A stretch of DNA of 64,000 nt from Candidatus Bathyarchaeota archaeon (GCA_026014665.1 JAOZHX010000008.1:1-64000), one strand, 5' to 3'; shown: positions 51,915-62,010, counted from the stretch's first letter. The notes: generated by a model not told the origin, from the sequence alone. A program made the numbers and translations.

Positions 51915-53162
51915 TTAAGTTCTAATTTGACCCTTGCCCAAGATTACATATTTAGTTGTAGTTAGGTGCTGTACACTCATGGGTCCACGAGCATGCAGTT
52001 TCTGAGTGCTAATGCCGATTTCTGCTCCTAAACCAAACTGGTTGCCGTCTGTGAAGCGGGTGGAAGCGTTCCAATAAACCGCTGCTGAGTCAACTTCTTT
52101 TATGAATTTGAGGGCTTTGTCAAAATCAGCAGTTAAGATACTATCAGAATGATGAGTTCCATACTTGTTGATGTGCGCGATTGCTTCATCTAAACCATTA
52201 ACGACTTTTATGCCGATTATAAGATCCAAGTATTCAGTGTACCAATCTTGCTCAGAAGCTGTTTTCACATCAGAGACAATCCGTCTTGTTTCCTCATCAC
52301 CGCGAACTTCAACACCGTTCTTGCGCAATTCCGCAATCACAACTGGCAGGTAACGTTGAGCTATTTTTTGATGAACCAATAATTTCTCTGCTGCATTGCA
52401 AGTTCCAGGACGCTGGCATTTGGCATTGATCACAATGGGTGTTGCCTCCACTAAGTCTGCGTCTTCTTCCACGTAAACATGACAGTTGCCTGTGCCTGTT
52501 TCGATAACTGGAATACGTGATTTCTCAACAACAGTCTTAATCAAGTCTGCGCCCCCTCGAGGAATTAGAACGTCGATGTATTCGCGCATGCCCATCAACT
52601 CCTCTGCAACTTTGCGATCGGGTGAATTCACTACTTGAACTGCATCAACAGGAACCATTGTTCCCGACAAAGCATCCCTGAGCACCTCGCCTATAGCCAT
52701 ATTTGAATTCAGCGCATCGGAGCCGCCGCGCAAAATAACTGCATTACCTGATTTGATGCAGATGCCTGCTGAATCCGAAGTCACGTTAGGCCTTGACTCA
52801 TAGATAACACAGACCACGCCCATGGGCACGCGTACTTGGCTGATAATCAAGCCATTGGGTCTAGTCCATGTGCTAAGAATGGTGCCTATTGGATCAGCTA
52901 ATGCGGAGACTTCCCGCAGTTCCTTAGCCATGGTTTGAACCTTCTTTTGGTCTAATGCTAAACGGTCAAGCAACGAAGCTTTAAGCCCTTTAGCTCTCGC
53001 AGCCTCCACATCAGCTTTGTTTGCAGAAAGTATCTTTTCGCTGTTTGCTTCCAGGGCGTTTGCCATCCTGCAGAGTGCCGAATTTTTTGCTTCTGCTGAA
53101 AGCTTAGCCATTTCTGTGGAAGCGACTTTTGCTTTTAGGCATATTTCCTTTATCATGCTCAT
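51915..53162 (-). CDS. proA: Gamma-glutamyl phosphate reductase
   Basis: The 415-residue NADPH-dependent enzyme makes glutamate-5-semialdehyde in proline synthesis. The catalytic cysteine lies in CQRPGTCNAAE. The cofactor loop SGNAVILRGG is intact. The start overlaps the proB stop by 4 bp. A proC gene is not present in the window. Confidence 0.96.
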   Translation of the reverse strand: MSMIKEICLKAKVASTEMAKLSAEAKNSALCRMANALEANSEKILSANKADVEAARAKGLKASLLDRLALDQKKVQTMAKELREVSALADPIGTILSTWTRPNGLIISQVRVPMGVVCVIYESRPNVTSDSAGICIKSGNAVILRGGSDALNSNMAIGEVLRDALSGTMVPVDAVQVVNSPDRKVAEELMGMREYIDVLIPRGGADLIKTVVEKSRIPVIETGTGNCHVYVEEDADLVEATPIVINAKCQRPGTCNAAEKLLVHQKIAQRYLPVVIAELRKNGVEVRGDEETRRIVSDVKTASEQDWYTEYLDLIIGIKVVNGLDEAIAHINKYGTHHSDSILTADFDKALKFIKEVDSAAVYWNASTRFTDGNQFGLGAEIGISTQKLHARGPMSVQHLTTTKYVILGKGQIRT

Positions 53163-54286
53163 GATATTTCCTCGATTAAGTGTATATTCCTGTGTTCTAC
53201 AACCTCTTTAGGTTTATCTGAACCCAGTTTCTGCTGTACTTCTGTAACCTGCAACCCTTTAATTAGGTTTAACTCGGTGCTGTTAAAATTCGGGTAGCCT
53301 CGAGCAAATTCCACGTGATTTTCATCCTCAAGCATAACCACATCGCCCACATTAAATATGCCTCGCACTTCAACGACACCGACAGGCAGCAGACTTGAAC
53401 CTTCAAGGATGGCTTTCTTTGCTCCCTCATTGACTCGGATTGTGCCCTTCACAGCTGCGCCGTAAGCTATCCAACGTTTGACCGCGGGCATGCGGCTTTG
53501 AGGCTTAAAGTAGGTGCCAATGTCTTTGCCTGAAAGTACATCAACTATAACGTTGTCTCTTCGACTGTTCGCAATGACCACTGGAATACCGCAGGAAGTA
53601 GCTATTTCTGCTGCCTTGATTTTGCTTTGAATTCCACCCCTGCCACGTTTGCTCTTGCCTTTGAGCCTTTCTTTGAGTTCAGCAGTTATTTCGTCAACGG
53701 TTTTTATGAGTTGAGCCCTTGGTTTTGAAGGCTCATCAGTATATAAGCCGTCAACATCAGAAAGAATAATAACTAAATCTGCGCAAACTGCCCCTGCAAC
53801 CAAAACCGAAAGGATATCATTGTCACTGAAGTTCACTTTATAGCCATCATTACGCATGAGTTCATCGACGGATGTGACGTCATTTTCGTTGATTATGGGG
53901 ATTACACCTATTTTTAGCAACAACCCCAAAACATCGCAAGTATGCACATAAGAGGCACGGTTGGAAAGATCTTCAGCGGTAAGAAGTATCTGAGCAACTT
54001 TCAACCCGAACTTCTGAAAGATTTTTCGGTACTTTGCCATGAGAACGCTCTGCCCGGTGGCTGCGGCTGCTTGCTGAAAGGTAACATCTTTAGGTTTCGG
54101 TGGGATTCCGAGTTCGGCAACACCAGCTGCAACAGCACCCGAGGTTACCAGAACGATTTTGTAACCTTGCTTTGTTGCAACGGCGATTTGGCTGGCTAGC
54201 CTTTGCATTTCTTCTTCGTCGATTGTGCCTTGGCTAGTAGTTATACTGCTGGTTCCAACTTTAACGACTATGAGTTTTTGAGGCAT
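53159..54286 (-). CDS. proB: Glutamate 5-kinase with PUA domain
   Basis: The 375-residue kinase has the amino-acid-kinase start LIVVKVGTSSIT, LVTSGAVAAG, NDNDILSVLVA-type acidic motif (NFSDNDILSV) and GRGGIQSKI. A C-terminal PUA domain covers about residues 275-365, as in bacterial ProB. It phosphorylates glutamate in the first step of proline synthesis. A GTG at 54298 could add four residues. Confidence 0.96.
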   Translation of the reverse strand: MPQKLIVVKVGTSSITTSQGTIDEEEMQRLASQIAVATKQGYKIVLVTSGAVAAGVAELGIPPKPKDVTFQQAAAATGQSVLMAKYRKIFQKFGLKVAQILLTAEDLSNRASYVHTCDVLGLLLKIGVIPIINENDVTSVDELMRNDGYKVNFSDNDILSVLVAGAVCADLVIILSDVDGLYTDEPSKPRAQLIKTVDEITAELKERLKGKSKRGRGGIQSKIKAAEIATSCGIPVVIANSRRDNVIVDVLSGKDIGTYFKPQSRMPAVKRWIAYGAAVKGTIRVNEGAKKAILEGSSLLPVGVVEVRGIFNVGDVVMLEDENHVEFARGYPNFNSTELNLIKGLQVTEVQQKLGSDKPKEVVEHRNIHLIEEIS

Positions 54287-54469
54287 AGTACCTTTCACTT
54301 TTCCTTGAGGTCTCTGAGATATTTATTCTTCTTGCTTAAAAATACAAGCCAACCGCCGTAAAAAAACTGGTGAAACGACACCTAACACCTTTGCTTCTAC
54401 GTTAATTGATTGCGTGATAGCATCTTTTTATTATTCCTTTACGCACTTAGTGCAGAGAGATGCGTAGCA

Positions 54470-55558
54470 TTGAAGATTATTGAGCAAAATTTGCGCCAAG
54501 GATTCGTTAAGGTGGTTCCTGATTCAGCAGATGACCTTTGGCATCTTTACAACGTCATCTTCCGAGGCGACGAAGTCTACGCAATGAGTAGCCGCGCCCT
54601 CAAATCTGACACGGAAACCAGCCGCCCTAAAAGCGCTGAGCGGATCTCCGCTTTCATGGGTGTCAAGGTGGAGTCGGTTGCTTGGGATAAGTTCCTTGGT
54701 AAACTACGAATCCACGGCTTAATTTGTCACGCACCCGACATCTTCCCAACGGGAGCGCATCACACCCTCAGTATCGCACTAAACCAACCAGTTACAATAG
54801 TAAAGAAAGAATGGCCAAGGCACCTGCTTGACCGACTCAAAAAGGCCAGTGAAATGGAAAAACCGTTGCTAATTATCAGCATAGACGATGAGGGCTTTGC
54901 TATTGCCGAGACTAAACAGTATGGGTATGAGACCAGAGTTGAACAGCGTATACGACTACCGGGGAAGCAAGATGCAAGCAAACGGGTTGAAGCAACAAAA
55001 GGCTACTTCAAACTAGCCCTAGATAGCCTTAAGAAACTATGGGAGCCTAACCATAACCCCATTATCATCATCGGCGCAGGCTACCTCAAAAACGACTTCG
55101 TAAATTATCTCAACGAAGAGTCCAAAGAAGTTTCCGAAGCTGTCGCCGACATTAAAAGCGTCAACAACGGAGGCACAGCAGGCATCGACGAAGCCCTACG
55201 GTCAGGTGTACTGCTCAAAACAGCCCATCAACTTCGTATAATAGAAGAAACCGAAACCATGGAGGAAATCATGAAACGCCTCGGTAAGGGAGAAGGCACC
55301 GTTACCTACGGATTAGAAACCGTAGAAAAAGCGGTAATGATGGGAGCAGTTGAAAAACTCGCCATCGCGGACAGCACTCTTCGAGATGCGGGCGAGCAAC
55401 AGCGCCTCAAACTTGAAGACCTTATGAGGCAAGTGGAGAAACGCAATGCAGACATCATAGTTGTTAGCACAGAGCATGAGGCGGGTGCAAAACTGCTCTC
55501 TCTTGGAGGCATAGCTGCACTTTTAAGATTTCCGCTTTATCGGGATACGCCATCGTAA
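54470..55558 (+). CDS. pelA: Pelota (mRNA surveillance factor)
   Basis: The 362-residue protein shows the Pelota three-domain layout: KIIEQNLRQGFVKVVPDSADDLWHLYNV at the start, RTEVEQRIRLPGK-type middle segment and a C-terminal eRF1-like domain (GIAALLRFPL). It rescues ribosomes on defective mRNA and lacks the GGQ loop of release factors. The TTG at 54470 matches the usual N-terminus; the frame is open upstream to 54410. Confidence 0.95.
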   Translation: MKIIEQNLRQGFVKVVPDSADDLWHLYNVIFRGDEVYAMSSRALKSDTETSRPKSAERISAFMGVKVESVAWDKFLGKLRIHGLICHAPDIFPTGAHHTLSIALNQPVTIVKKEWPRHLLDRLKKASEMEKPLLIISIDDEGFAIAETKQYGYETRVEQRIRLPGKQDASKRVEATKGYFKLALDSLKKLWEPNHNPIIIIGAGYLKNDFVNYLNEESKEVSEAVADIKSVNNGGTAGIDEALRSGVLLKTAHQLRIIEETETMEEIMKRLGKGEGTVTYGLETVEKAVMMGAVEKLAIADSTLRDAGEQQRLKLEDLMRQVEKRNADIIVVSTEHEAGAKLLSLGGIAALLRFPLYRDTPS

Positions 55559-55619
55559 CCTGCTTGCTTTGAGTAAACTTCATAAGAAATCATCTAAACG
55601 TTTGATGTAGGGTTACGCG

Positions 55620-56354
55620 GTGAAGTCTGAGTCGATTGCAATATCATTGGCTATCATAATCGCCATCTTACTATCCGCTCTATTAATCTCGTTTCTATGG
55701 TATATTGTAAATGATCAAAATCGTATTATCCAGATTTTTGGAAACCCAGTTACAGGTCCAACACCGACACCCTTCACCCCAGAAACGCCCCAGCCTCCAT
55801 TAAATCCAATCCCTACTCCTGCATGGCGCCCAACGATCGGCACAACTAACCCGTCTGTTCCCGAATTTACAGTGCGCTATGTCGATCACTCTTACGATGT
55901 GCCGCCAACTTACAAAATCGATCCCTATACGGGCAAGACTGTCGTGGATAGAAACGGTTACCATGTGGATAACCGCACCATCGAAGTTACCATTAAGAAT
56001 CAAGCGTTCACCCCTTCAGTCACCGAAGACGGCAACATCACAGGCCTATATTACAACGTCCGATCCAAGGGGCACTATGAAGGTTGGAACGATGCTTCCA
56101 GTTACCATTACATAGACAAGTTTCAAGCGTCCACCTCCAGCCAAACAGTAATCCTTTTCTTCCTACAGAACTGGAGCATCCCGCCTGGAGGCCAAGTCGA
56201 TTTCCAGGTGCAAGCCGTAATCGGCTACTCATACACTTACGTTACCGGTCTTTGCGGAGAATCCACAGCCCGCACTTTTGTCTCCATATCACAAAGCGAT
56301 TGGAGTAGCACACAAACAATAACCATCGATTCAAGCTCTTCACTCGCATCATGA
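55620..56354 (+). CDS. Secreted or membrane-anchored protein
   Basis: The 244-residue protein has an N-terminal membrane segment (about 6-28), a Pro/Thr-rich linker (about 43-75) and an extracellular beta-rich domain with VTIKNQAFTP, GLYYNVRSKGHYEGW and WSIPPGGQVDFQVQA. It starts at a GTG. It follows pelota by 61 bp but is probably separate. No family recognised. Confidence 0.65.
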   Translation: MKSESIAISLAIIIAILLSALLISFLWYIVNDQNRIIQIFGNPVTGPTPTPFTPETPQPPLNPIPTPAWRPTIGTTNPSVPEFTVRYVDHSYDVPPTYKIDPYTGKTVVDRNGYHVDNRTIEVTIKNQAFTPSVTEDGNITGLYYNVRSKGHYEGWNDASSYHYIDKFQASTSSQTVILFFLQNWSIPPGGQVDFQVQAVIGYSYTYVTGLCGESTARTFVSISQSDWSSTQTITIDSSSSLAS

Positions 56355-56434
56355 TCAATAACCGAGAATTTTAATTCCTACTGCAAATAAAATGAGCATA
56401 GACGAGGGCTTTCCCTATGGCCAAGCCAACTCTT

Positions 56435-56764
56435 TCACAAACTAATGAAGTCAAACATTGAGGTTTTCACGTTCGCGTGCCGCAAGTCCTCGTTAAGCAA
56501 ACTGATGATTGCTTGCTGCATCTGCATAAACTCTAACCCCTTCTCTGTTGGACGATAAATTTCATGTCCATCCAGCGATAGCTTTTCAAGCAGGTTAGTT
56601 CGGGACAGAACTGCCAAGTAATCGTTGAGTTGGCTGAAACTTAAATTAGCCTTAAACATTATGTGCGTTTTAGATGAACCGTTCCTTGCAATATCAAGAA
56701 TTTCGGTCATAATCACAAGTTTATCACGACGCTTGGGAACACGATCAGTTAAATTTACAGTCAT
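56435..56764 (-). CDS. Archaeal winged-helix protein (HTH_45 type)
   Basis: The 109-residue protein shares the layout of the protein at 33346-33711: RRDKLVIMTEILDIAR, KTHIMFKANLSFSQLNDYLAVL and RPTEKGLEFMQM. It probably binds DNA as a dimer. The ATG at 56764 is preferred over a GTG at 56773. Confidence 0.82.
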   Translation of the reverse strand: MTVNLTDRVPKRRDKLVIMTEILDIARNGSSKTHIMFKANLSFSQLNDYLAVLSRTNLLEKLSLDGHEIYRPTEKGLEFMQMQQAIISLLNEDLRHANVKTSMFDFISL

Positions 56765-56773
56765 ATCGACCAC

Positions 56774-57325
56774 ACTTCTTTCTTCTAGAGCACTCCTCTA
56801 TTCAACCTAAAACTTCGCAAAATCACCTATAAATCATGCTTCACAACACTCAATATGTCAAAAATCGGAATACAGAGCAAACATAAGAACTCGTCGGATT
56901 TCGTGTTTTTGACTTACAGTTTTATTATTCTGAATATTAGCTCAGATTTGGCAGTTACGTTGCCATGCGTTTAATGTTTTTTTGCGAAGCAGCGTTCGCT
57001 TGTTTTGCATGCGTGATTTTGCATGTTTGCGAACTTGAGCGGGCGAGCTTTGTTATTTTTCTTTGTCAAGCAGGCATTTAAGCGTAGGCACGTATAGATG
57101 TCAATCAGTTAAGTGGTTAGGGGTTGTATCTTCCTTTCTCCTTTCCTGCATTATCCCCCTCGACTTTGGCAGCCCCGACCACTTACTACCCTCCCTTGAA
57201 ATAGAAGTACTGATTCTTCTATGTCTCAGCTGAGAATAAAAAATCAGTATTTCACAAAGCCTATAAGCGATTAGCTTGCTTACTGTGAGTTAACGCTAAG
57301 TGAGAATCTAAGCTAAAGCATAACC
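56774..57325. other. Long intergenic region with hairpin-forming sequence
   Basis: No convincing gene lies in these 552 bp. The right part holds ATAGAAG / CTTCTAT (57202-57223, 8-base loop), followed by the perfect palindrome CTCAGCTGAG (57226-57235), and TACTGATT pairing with AATCAGTA further on. This may be an RNA structure. Confidence 0.45.
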
Positions 57326-57395
57326 ATGAAGGAGAAGATGCCAAATATTAGGCAAAAACTGTGAATATCTGAATGGAATCAACTGCTCTGCAATA

Positions 57396-57803
57396 GTGGA
57401 AGATGAGGAAATTCAAGAGGTTAGGAAAGATAGCTGTAGCAATGGCAATCAAGAAACCTGCTGCTACCTCTGTTCCATCCATAAAACTTGCGAAATAAGT
57501 TGCGACTATTTAGGGGAGAAAGAATTGACGAAGCCAACGAATTCTCCTCATGTTCCAAATGAATTAGTCCTTTTTTGCCCCTTATGCAGGTTTGAAATGA
57601 TGTGGAGCAAGATTTACTTAAGAGTAGCCGCTTGGAATCATGCAGGGCAGGTGGGTCAGACAGATGGTGCCTTAGGGAAATCAACCGATGAGTTGCTTCA
57701 TGTCACGGTTTATGTATGCTCAGGCTGCGGAAAGTTAGAGTTTGTTGGGCAAGAGAAAACTGTGCAAAAAATCATTTCGGAACATAGAAAAGGGCTTCGA
57801 TGA
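57396..57803 (+). CDS. Cysteine-rich zinc-ribbon protein, N-terminus probably shifted
   Basis: The 135-residue frame, from a GTG, contains CCYLCSIHKTCEISC, CPLCRFEM and CSGCGK, suggesting two or more zinc sites. The reading frame upstream is open without a usual start codon and encodes a further cysteine segment (CEYLNGINCSAIVEDEE). A strong AAGGAG site and ATGs at 57326 and 57338 lie in another frame. Removing one A from the run at 57354-57358 joins MPNIRQ to that cysteine segment. The protein is therefore probably longer, and the sequence may have a one-base error or the gene may be broken. Confidence 0.6.
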   Translation: MEDEEIQEVRKDSCSNGNQETCCYLCSIHKTCEISCDYLGEKELTKPTNSPHVPNELVLFCPLCRFEMMWSKIYLRVAAWNHAGQVGQTDGALGKSTDELLHVTVYVCSGCGKLEFVGQEKTVQKIISEHRKGLR

Positions 57804-58009
57804 CGCCAGTAATCGTTTCTATCACAAGCAGAAAAGTGCCGTCTGAGTAACTCTGAACTTTCATCCAACAAGTGTCAAGCTAATGCCTTCTCATCATCCG
57901 GCACCAAACAATGGGCAATAGGCAGATAAGAAGTTTTACGTTGTGCCTTATTTTTCAGGGAATGCTTTTATTGTCCGTTACTGTAGGCATAGGTAAGGAG
58001 CTAAAACAA

Positions 58010-58582
58010 ATGGATTTTAAGGGAAGCCAAACAGAGAAAAATCTCCTCGCAGCTTTTGCAGGAGAATCTCAAGCACGCAATCGATACACCTTCTTCGCCA
58101 GCATCGCTAAGAAAGAAGGCTATGAACAGATAGCTGCAATTTTTGAGGAAACAGCAGCCAACGAAAAAGAGCATGCTGAATTGTTCTTCAAGCATCTCAA
58201 AGGCGGAATGGTTGAAATGACGGCTACTTACCCCGCAGGCGTCATCGCTTCAACCGCTGACAACCTCAAAGCCGCTGCAGAAGGCGAAAAACTTGAATGG
58301 GGTACATTATATCCCAACTTCGGTGAAGTCGCTCAAAAGGAAGGCTTTATGGACGTTGCCTCAACTTTTAGGATGGTTGCACAAGTAGAATCCTACCATG
58401 AACGAAGATACAACAAACTTCTTGAAAACGTTCAGCAAGGTAAAGTCTTCAAAAAAGACGCTCCAATTAAATGGAAATGCAGAAACTGCGGAATGGTCAT
58501 CCAAGGCTCAGAAGCACCAGACAAATGCCCAACCTGCGCTCACCCCAAAGCATACTTCGAAGTCTGGATGGAAAACTACTAA
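58010..58582 (+). CDS. rbr: Rubrerythrin
   Basis: The 190-residue protein has a four-helix di-iron domain with FAGESQARNRY and the EKEH ligand set, a second ExxH in VESYHER, and a C-terminal rubredoxin-like domain with CRNCG and CPTC. It reduces peroxide in anaerobes. The ATG at 58010 has a GGAG site about 9 bp upstream; an upstream extension in frame is unlikely. Confidence 0.95.
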   Translation: MDFKGSQTEKNLLAAFAGESQARNRYTFFASIAKKEGYEQIAAIFEETAANEKEHAELFFKHLKGGMVEMTATYPAGVIASTADNLKAAAEGEKLEWGTLYPNFGEVAQKEGFMDVASTFRMVAQVESYHERRYNKLLENVQQGKVFKKDAPIKWKCRNCGMVIQGSEAPDKCPTCAHPKAYFEVWMENY

Positions 58583-59029
58583 ATCCAGTATTTTTCTTTC
58601 TTTAACCATTCATAGTTTTAACGTTTACATAGTTAGTCATGTTAATTTGTTTTCTTCTTTGAAAATCTCTGTGTAGCTTCAACGAATGCTTGCATCGTAA
58701 GCTAGCTTTGTGTGGGTGTGGCTGTTTTGTGGGTGCTACAAGATTGTTTGTGTCTGCGGTTGCTTTTTGCAGGTGCAGCCCACCCTAACGCTTGTTACGG
58801 TGTGGCAAAAGACAATCACACCACGCAATCAACATGGGTCAATGTTGAAGCCGATGCGGTGTGAGTGTGGCAGTATGTTGAAGGAGCCCAGATTTGCACA
58901 TCGAAAAAGGGAAGGAAAAGCCGTTAACGAAAACAATAAAGCAGTAATAAAGACAGGGCTGATTGTGGCAAAATCTTTTATTTGTATAAAGCAAGTAAAG
59001 CCTGACTTAGTAGAGTTTGGGTGGCTAAT
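58583..59029. other. Intergenic region with a doubtful short ORF
   Basis: A 71-residue frame from 58854 to 59066 starts MRCECGSMLKE and overlaps the end of the VWA gene by 37 bp. It may be a fragment of a zinc-ribbon protein, but support is weak. Nothing else is clear here. Confidence 0.3.
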
Positions 59030-60745
59030 TTATGTTTCAAGTGCTTTGGCGGAAGCGTTTGCGTAGACTGAGCCGAATTTGTTAACTAAGTCTTTCTGTG
59101 TATAGATCGATGAGTGGAGATGGAAGAAGTTATTCATTCGGTCAGTTTCTACGCCGATGCCTATAACGATAACGTTCTTGCGGATCAAATCATCAACTGT
59201 TTCTTTTAGCACTTCAGGCATATCTGGGTAACCGTATGGCCAACCATCCGAAATAACAACCAGTACGCGTTGCTCCTCAAACCGTTTAGCCAACATTTTG
59301 CCACCGACTTTTATAGCATCAGGAATGTAAGTGAGCCCCTGAAACTTCAATCCTCCAATTCTGGCTTTTACACGTTTTGAATATGGTTCTGTGCTGTCTT
59401 TTAAGACGAAGAGTTTATCGCTAAAAGCAAAAAAAGACCAGGAAGTCGCATCCATCATCAACTCCTTAGCCGCCTCAGCTACCGCAATCGCCAATGCTCG
59501 TCCGTACTCTCCCCTTACCTGCATGCTATTGCTCACATCAAAAATCAACGACCAAGCGAAACTCGGTTGTAAATGTTCCTCTAGGTTAAAGACGTCCGTG
59601 GCAGGTTTATTGGCTGCTAACGATTGGATGACAGCGGCTAAATCTAGTTGCCCCATTTCTTGGCGTGGCTCTTCATCTAAATAGTTGTATGCTGACCGCA
59701 AAATTTCCAGCAGTCGTCTGCTAGCTCCCTGGACTAAACGTCTAGCTCTAAGATATTGCGTGTAATCTTCCTCTGGAAATAAAATCGATTTAAAACGGGT
59801 AAGTCCTAGTAATGGCTGAAGGTTAGCGAGGATTTTTTCTTCTCTTTGTTTTTGGTAAAGGTCTGAGTTGAACGCTTGCAAAGCCTCAGCTTCATGTTCA
59901 GGCCGAAAACATTCATCAACGCTGTTAAATTCGGGTATGGTTGCGCCTAAAGTTTTAAGCGCCTGCATAAAAACCTGCTTAAAGTCTTCTTCGGTAGACT
60001 CGATTTCACTGTAAATACTGCAGTTGCCTATGCTCTCAGTATGCTTAAGCGAGGGCGCCTCCAGAAAGGGACCGAAAGGCTCAATCAAACGTTTTATTGA
60101 CTCAGTCGCGCCATCAAATAAGGAATCAAAATCTGTTTTTTTACCCACAATAGATTCTAAAAAAATATTTTTCAGCGCTGCCAAGTCGCTAGCTAATTCT
60201 TTGGTCGTCTTTTCTTCTTCAATGCTTAGCGAATTCTTCATCAACCCGACGTTGAGTTGAGTTAGCTGGGCAGTCATTAGCCGAGTGGAAGAAGTAAAGA
60301 TTCGGTCTAAACGCTTTATCTTTTGGAAAGCCAACGTATTAGCGTATGCAATATCGAATTGTCGGTCTGGATGTAGGGTTTGGATGTAAGCTTGAACATA
60401 GAGGTCGTTTATCAGGGACTTCGCATAGGCCTCGATAATTGTATCTTTTTTGCTGGGAACTATCTTCTCTTTGGCGAACGGTGCCAACGTGTGTGCGGTT
60501 AAATGCATAACTGATGCTCTGAATAACCTGCCGACCTTCGATTTCTCAGCGTTGGTTGAGGAAAACTTGTATCCCAAAAAAGAGATTGTTTTCTCGTCAA
60601 CTACTTTCACGGTCGGTAGCTTAATCGTGTAACCAAAATCGTCTCCCAAGAAGACAGGTTGAAGCAACTCTGGGTCTTGGATAATCTTTAATTTGGTGTC
60701 GTCTCTTTGCAGTGAAGCTGCCCACGCATAATCAACAAAACCCAA
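59030..60745 (-). CDS. VWA-domain protein
   Basis: The 571-residue protein has a helical N-terminal part (about 1-390) and a C-terminal von Willebrand factor A domain. The metal-ion site is complete: D403-x-S405-x-S407, T472 and D500. The gene follows a MoxR-type ATPase by 15 bp. MoxR/VWA pairs act as chaperones that assemble or activate cofactor-bearing enzymes. The target here is unknown. Starts at a TTG with GGGAG upstream. Confidence 0.85.
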   Translation of the reverse strand: MGFVDYAWAASLQRDDTKLKIIQDPELLQPVFLGDDFGYTIKLPTVKVVDEKTISFLGYKFSSTNAEKSKVGRLFRASVMHLTAHTLAPFAKEKIVPSKKDTIIEAYAKSLINDLYVQAYIQTLHPDRQFDIAYANTLAFQKIKRLDRIFTSSTRLMTAQLTQLNVGLMKNSLSIEEEKTTKELASDLAALKNIFLESIVGKKTDFDSLFDGATESIKRLIEPFGPFLEAPSLKHTESIGNCSIYSEIESTEEDFKQVFMQALKTLGATIPEFNSVDECFRPEHEAEALQAFNSDLYQKQREEKILANLQPLLGLTRFKSILFPEEDYTQYLRARRLVQGASRRLLEILRSAYNYLDEEPRQEMGQLDLAAVIQSLAANKPATDVFNLEEHLQPSFAWSLIFDVSNSMQVRGEYGRALAIAVAEAAKELMMDATSWSFFAFSDKLFVLKDSTEPYSKRVKARIGGLKFQGLTYIPDAIKVGGKMLAKRFEEQRVLVVISDGWPYGYPDMPEVLKETVDDLIRKNVIVIGIGVETDRMNNFFHLHSSIYTQKDLVNKFGSVYANASAKALET

Positions 60746-60760
60746 AATCCATTGCTCCCA

Positions 60761-61825
60761 CTACTGCGGTTTATTGAAAACTGCTTCCAAAATCCGCCGT
60801 ACATCCGCTTGAACTTCAACGTTGTCGCTGGTTAACCCGATGATTGTTTCTTCAGCAGCTCCCATCGGTGTATTGCCATCGTAAACAAGCGTTGCCCAGT
60901 TTATAAGATCCCCCAATGAGGGTCCATAGGGTAAATCTCCTGCCTTGTATTGCCTACGTAATTCAGCGCCAGCCTGAATAATCTTGTACGCGGTATCCTG
61001 ATCTACCTTCGTTCTCTTTCGCAGCATCTCTACTTCATGCGGAGAAATCTTTTCGCCAACGCTTAGGAAGTCAAAGTTTATCCATACTGCCATACGCCTC
61101 CTCATAGCTGCGTTGAGCGGTTTGGTGCCGCTGAATTCTGCGGTGGCAGGGTTCATGCTGATAATCATGTAACCGTACTTGTGGCGTTCGATGACTTCGC
61201 TGTCTTTCTCGTTTAGCACAAGATGACCTCGAGTATCCAAAACAGGGTTTAACCGCGTGGCCACGTCCTGTTTCATCATGTTCGCCTCGTCCAGGTACAT
61301 TATGCCGCCTTTGCGCAGCCATTGGGTTAGCAAGCCGTCTACCCAGTTTTCCTTGCCTAATCCGATGAATCTGCCGATGAGATCAAAACTGCTTGTGCTT
61401 AAGCCGCAGTTGACTTCCCAGATTGGCAGCCCAGTTAACTCAGCGACCAAGTAGACGATGTGGGTTTTTCCAGTGCCTGATGGACCGATTAAAGCGCATT
61501 GTTTGAAGTAGTAAAGTGCCCTCACTATGCGCTCTACATAGTTGAGTCCATGGTCGAGGTATTCTGGCGTGCCTTTTGGAATCATATTCTCAAGGTGTGC
61601 AAAACTGTAGTTGGGATGTAAATCGTAGCGTTGAATGTTGTATTTGTAATAAAGCGGTGACGTGGACATGGGGCGCTCTTTATCCACAGATACTGTTACC
61701 TTGAAGTTATCCTTCTTAAGAGAGGAAAACTCCTGAATCCTGCTTGCAGCTGCTTTTTCGCGTAGTCCTTGATGCCCGTAACTCAAGTTGCCACCTTCAA
61801 CGCATAAAAAGTGACTAAATTCCAT
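60761..61825 (-). CDS. MoxR-type AAA+ ATPase
   Basis: The 354-residue protein has Walker A GPSGTGKT (114-121), Walker B IMYLDEAN (about 175-182), and the sensor regions IISMNPATAEFSG and MRRRMAVWINFDF. It belongs with MoxR/CbbQ-type remodelling ATPases and is paired with the VWA gene. The first 50 residues are not conserved; a start at about residue 53 (MSTSPLYYKY) is possible. Confidence 0.9.
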   Translation of the reverse strand: MEFSHFLCVEGGNLSYGHQGLREKAAASRIQEFSSLKKDNFKVTVSVDKERPMSTSPLYYKYNIQRYDLHPNYSFAHLENMIPKGTPEYLDHGLNYVERIVRALYYFKQCALIGPSGTGKTHIVYLVAELTGLPIWEVNCGLSTSSFDLIGRFIGLGKENWVDGLLTQWLRKGGIMYLDEANMMKQDVATRLNPVLDTRGHLVLNEKDSEVIERHKYGYMIISMNPATAEFSGTKPLNAAMRRRMAVWINFDFLSVGEKISPHEVEMLRKRTKVDQDTAYKIIQAGAELRRQYKAGDLPYGPSLGDLINWATLVYDGNTPMGAAEETIIGLTSDNVEVQADVRRILEAVFNKPQ

Positions 61826-62010
61826 AAATAAGTATTATTGATTACTACTCAATACGATAAATCAATGCTCCATTCTCAAAAAATGGGTCAAACGAGTTGG
61901 TCGGATAATCTGTTTAATGGTTCTCTCTTACGTCATGTTTTTTTGTGCATAACTTTTGAGACGTACAAGCGTTTTTGTGCGAAGAAACAGTATCAAACTT
62001 TTGATCCACT

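Noticed and set aside
58710-59066. 118-residue frame with CxC and a zinc-ribbon-like start further in
   Set aside because: Composition is odd, the frame overlaps the VWA gene, and no family pattern holds over its length; kept only as a note in the intergenic entry.
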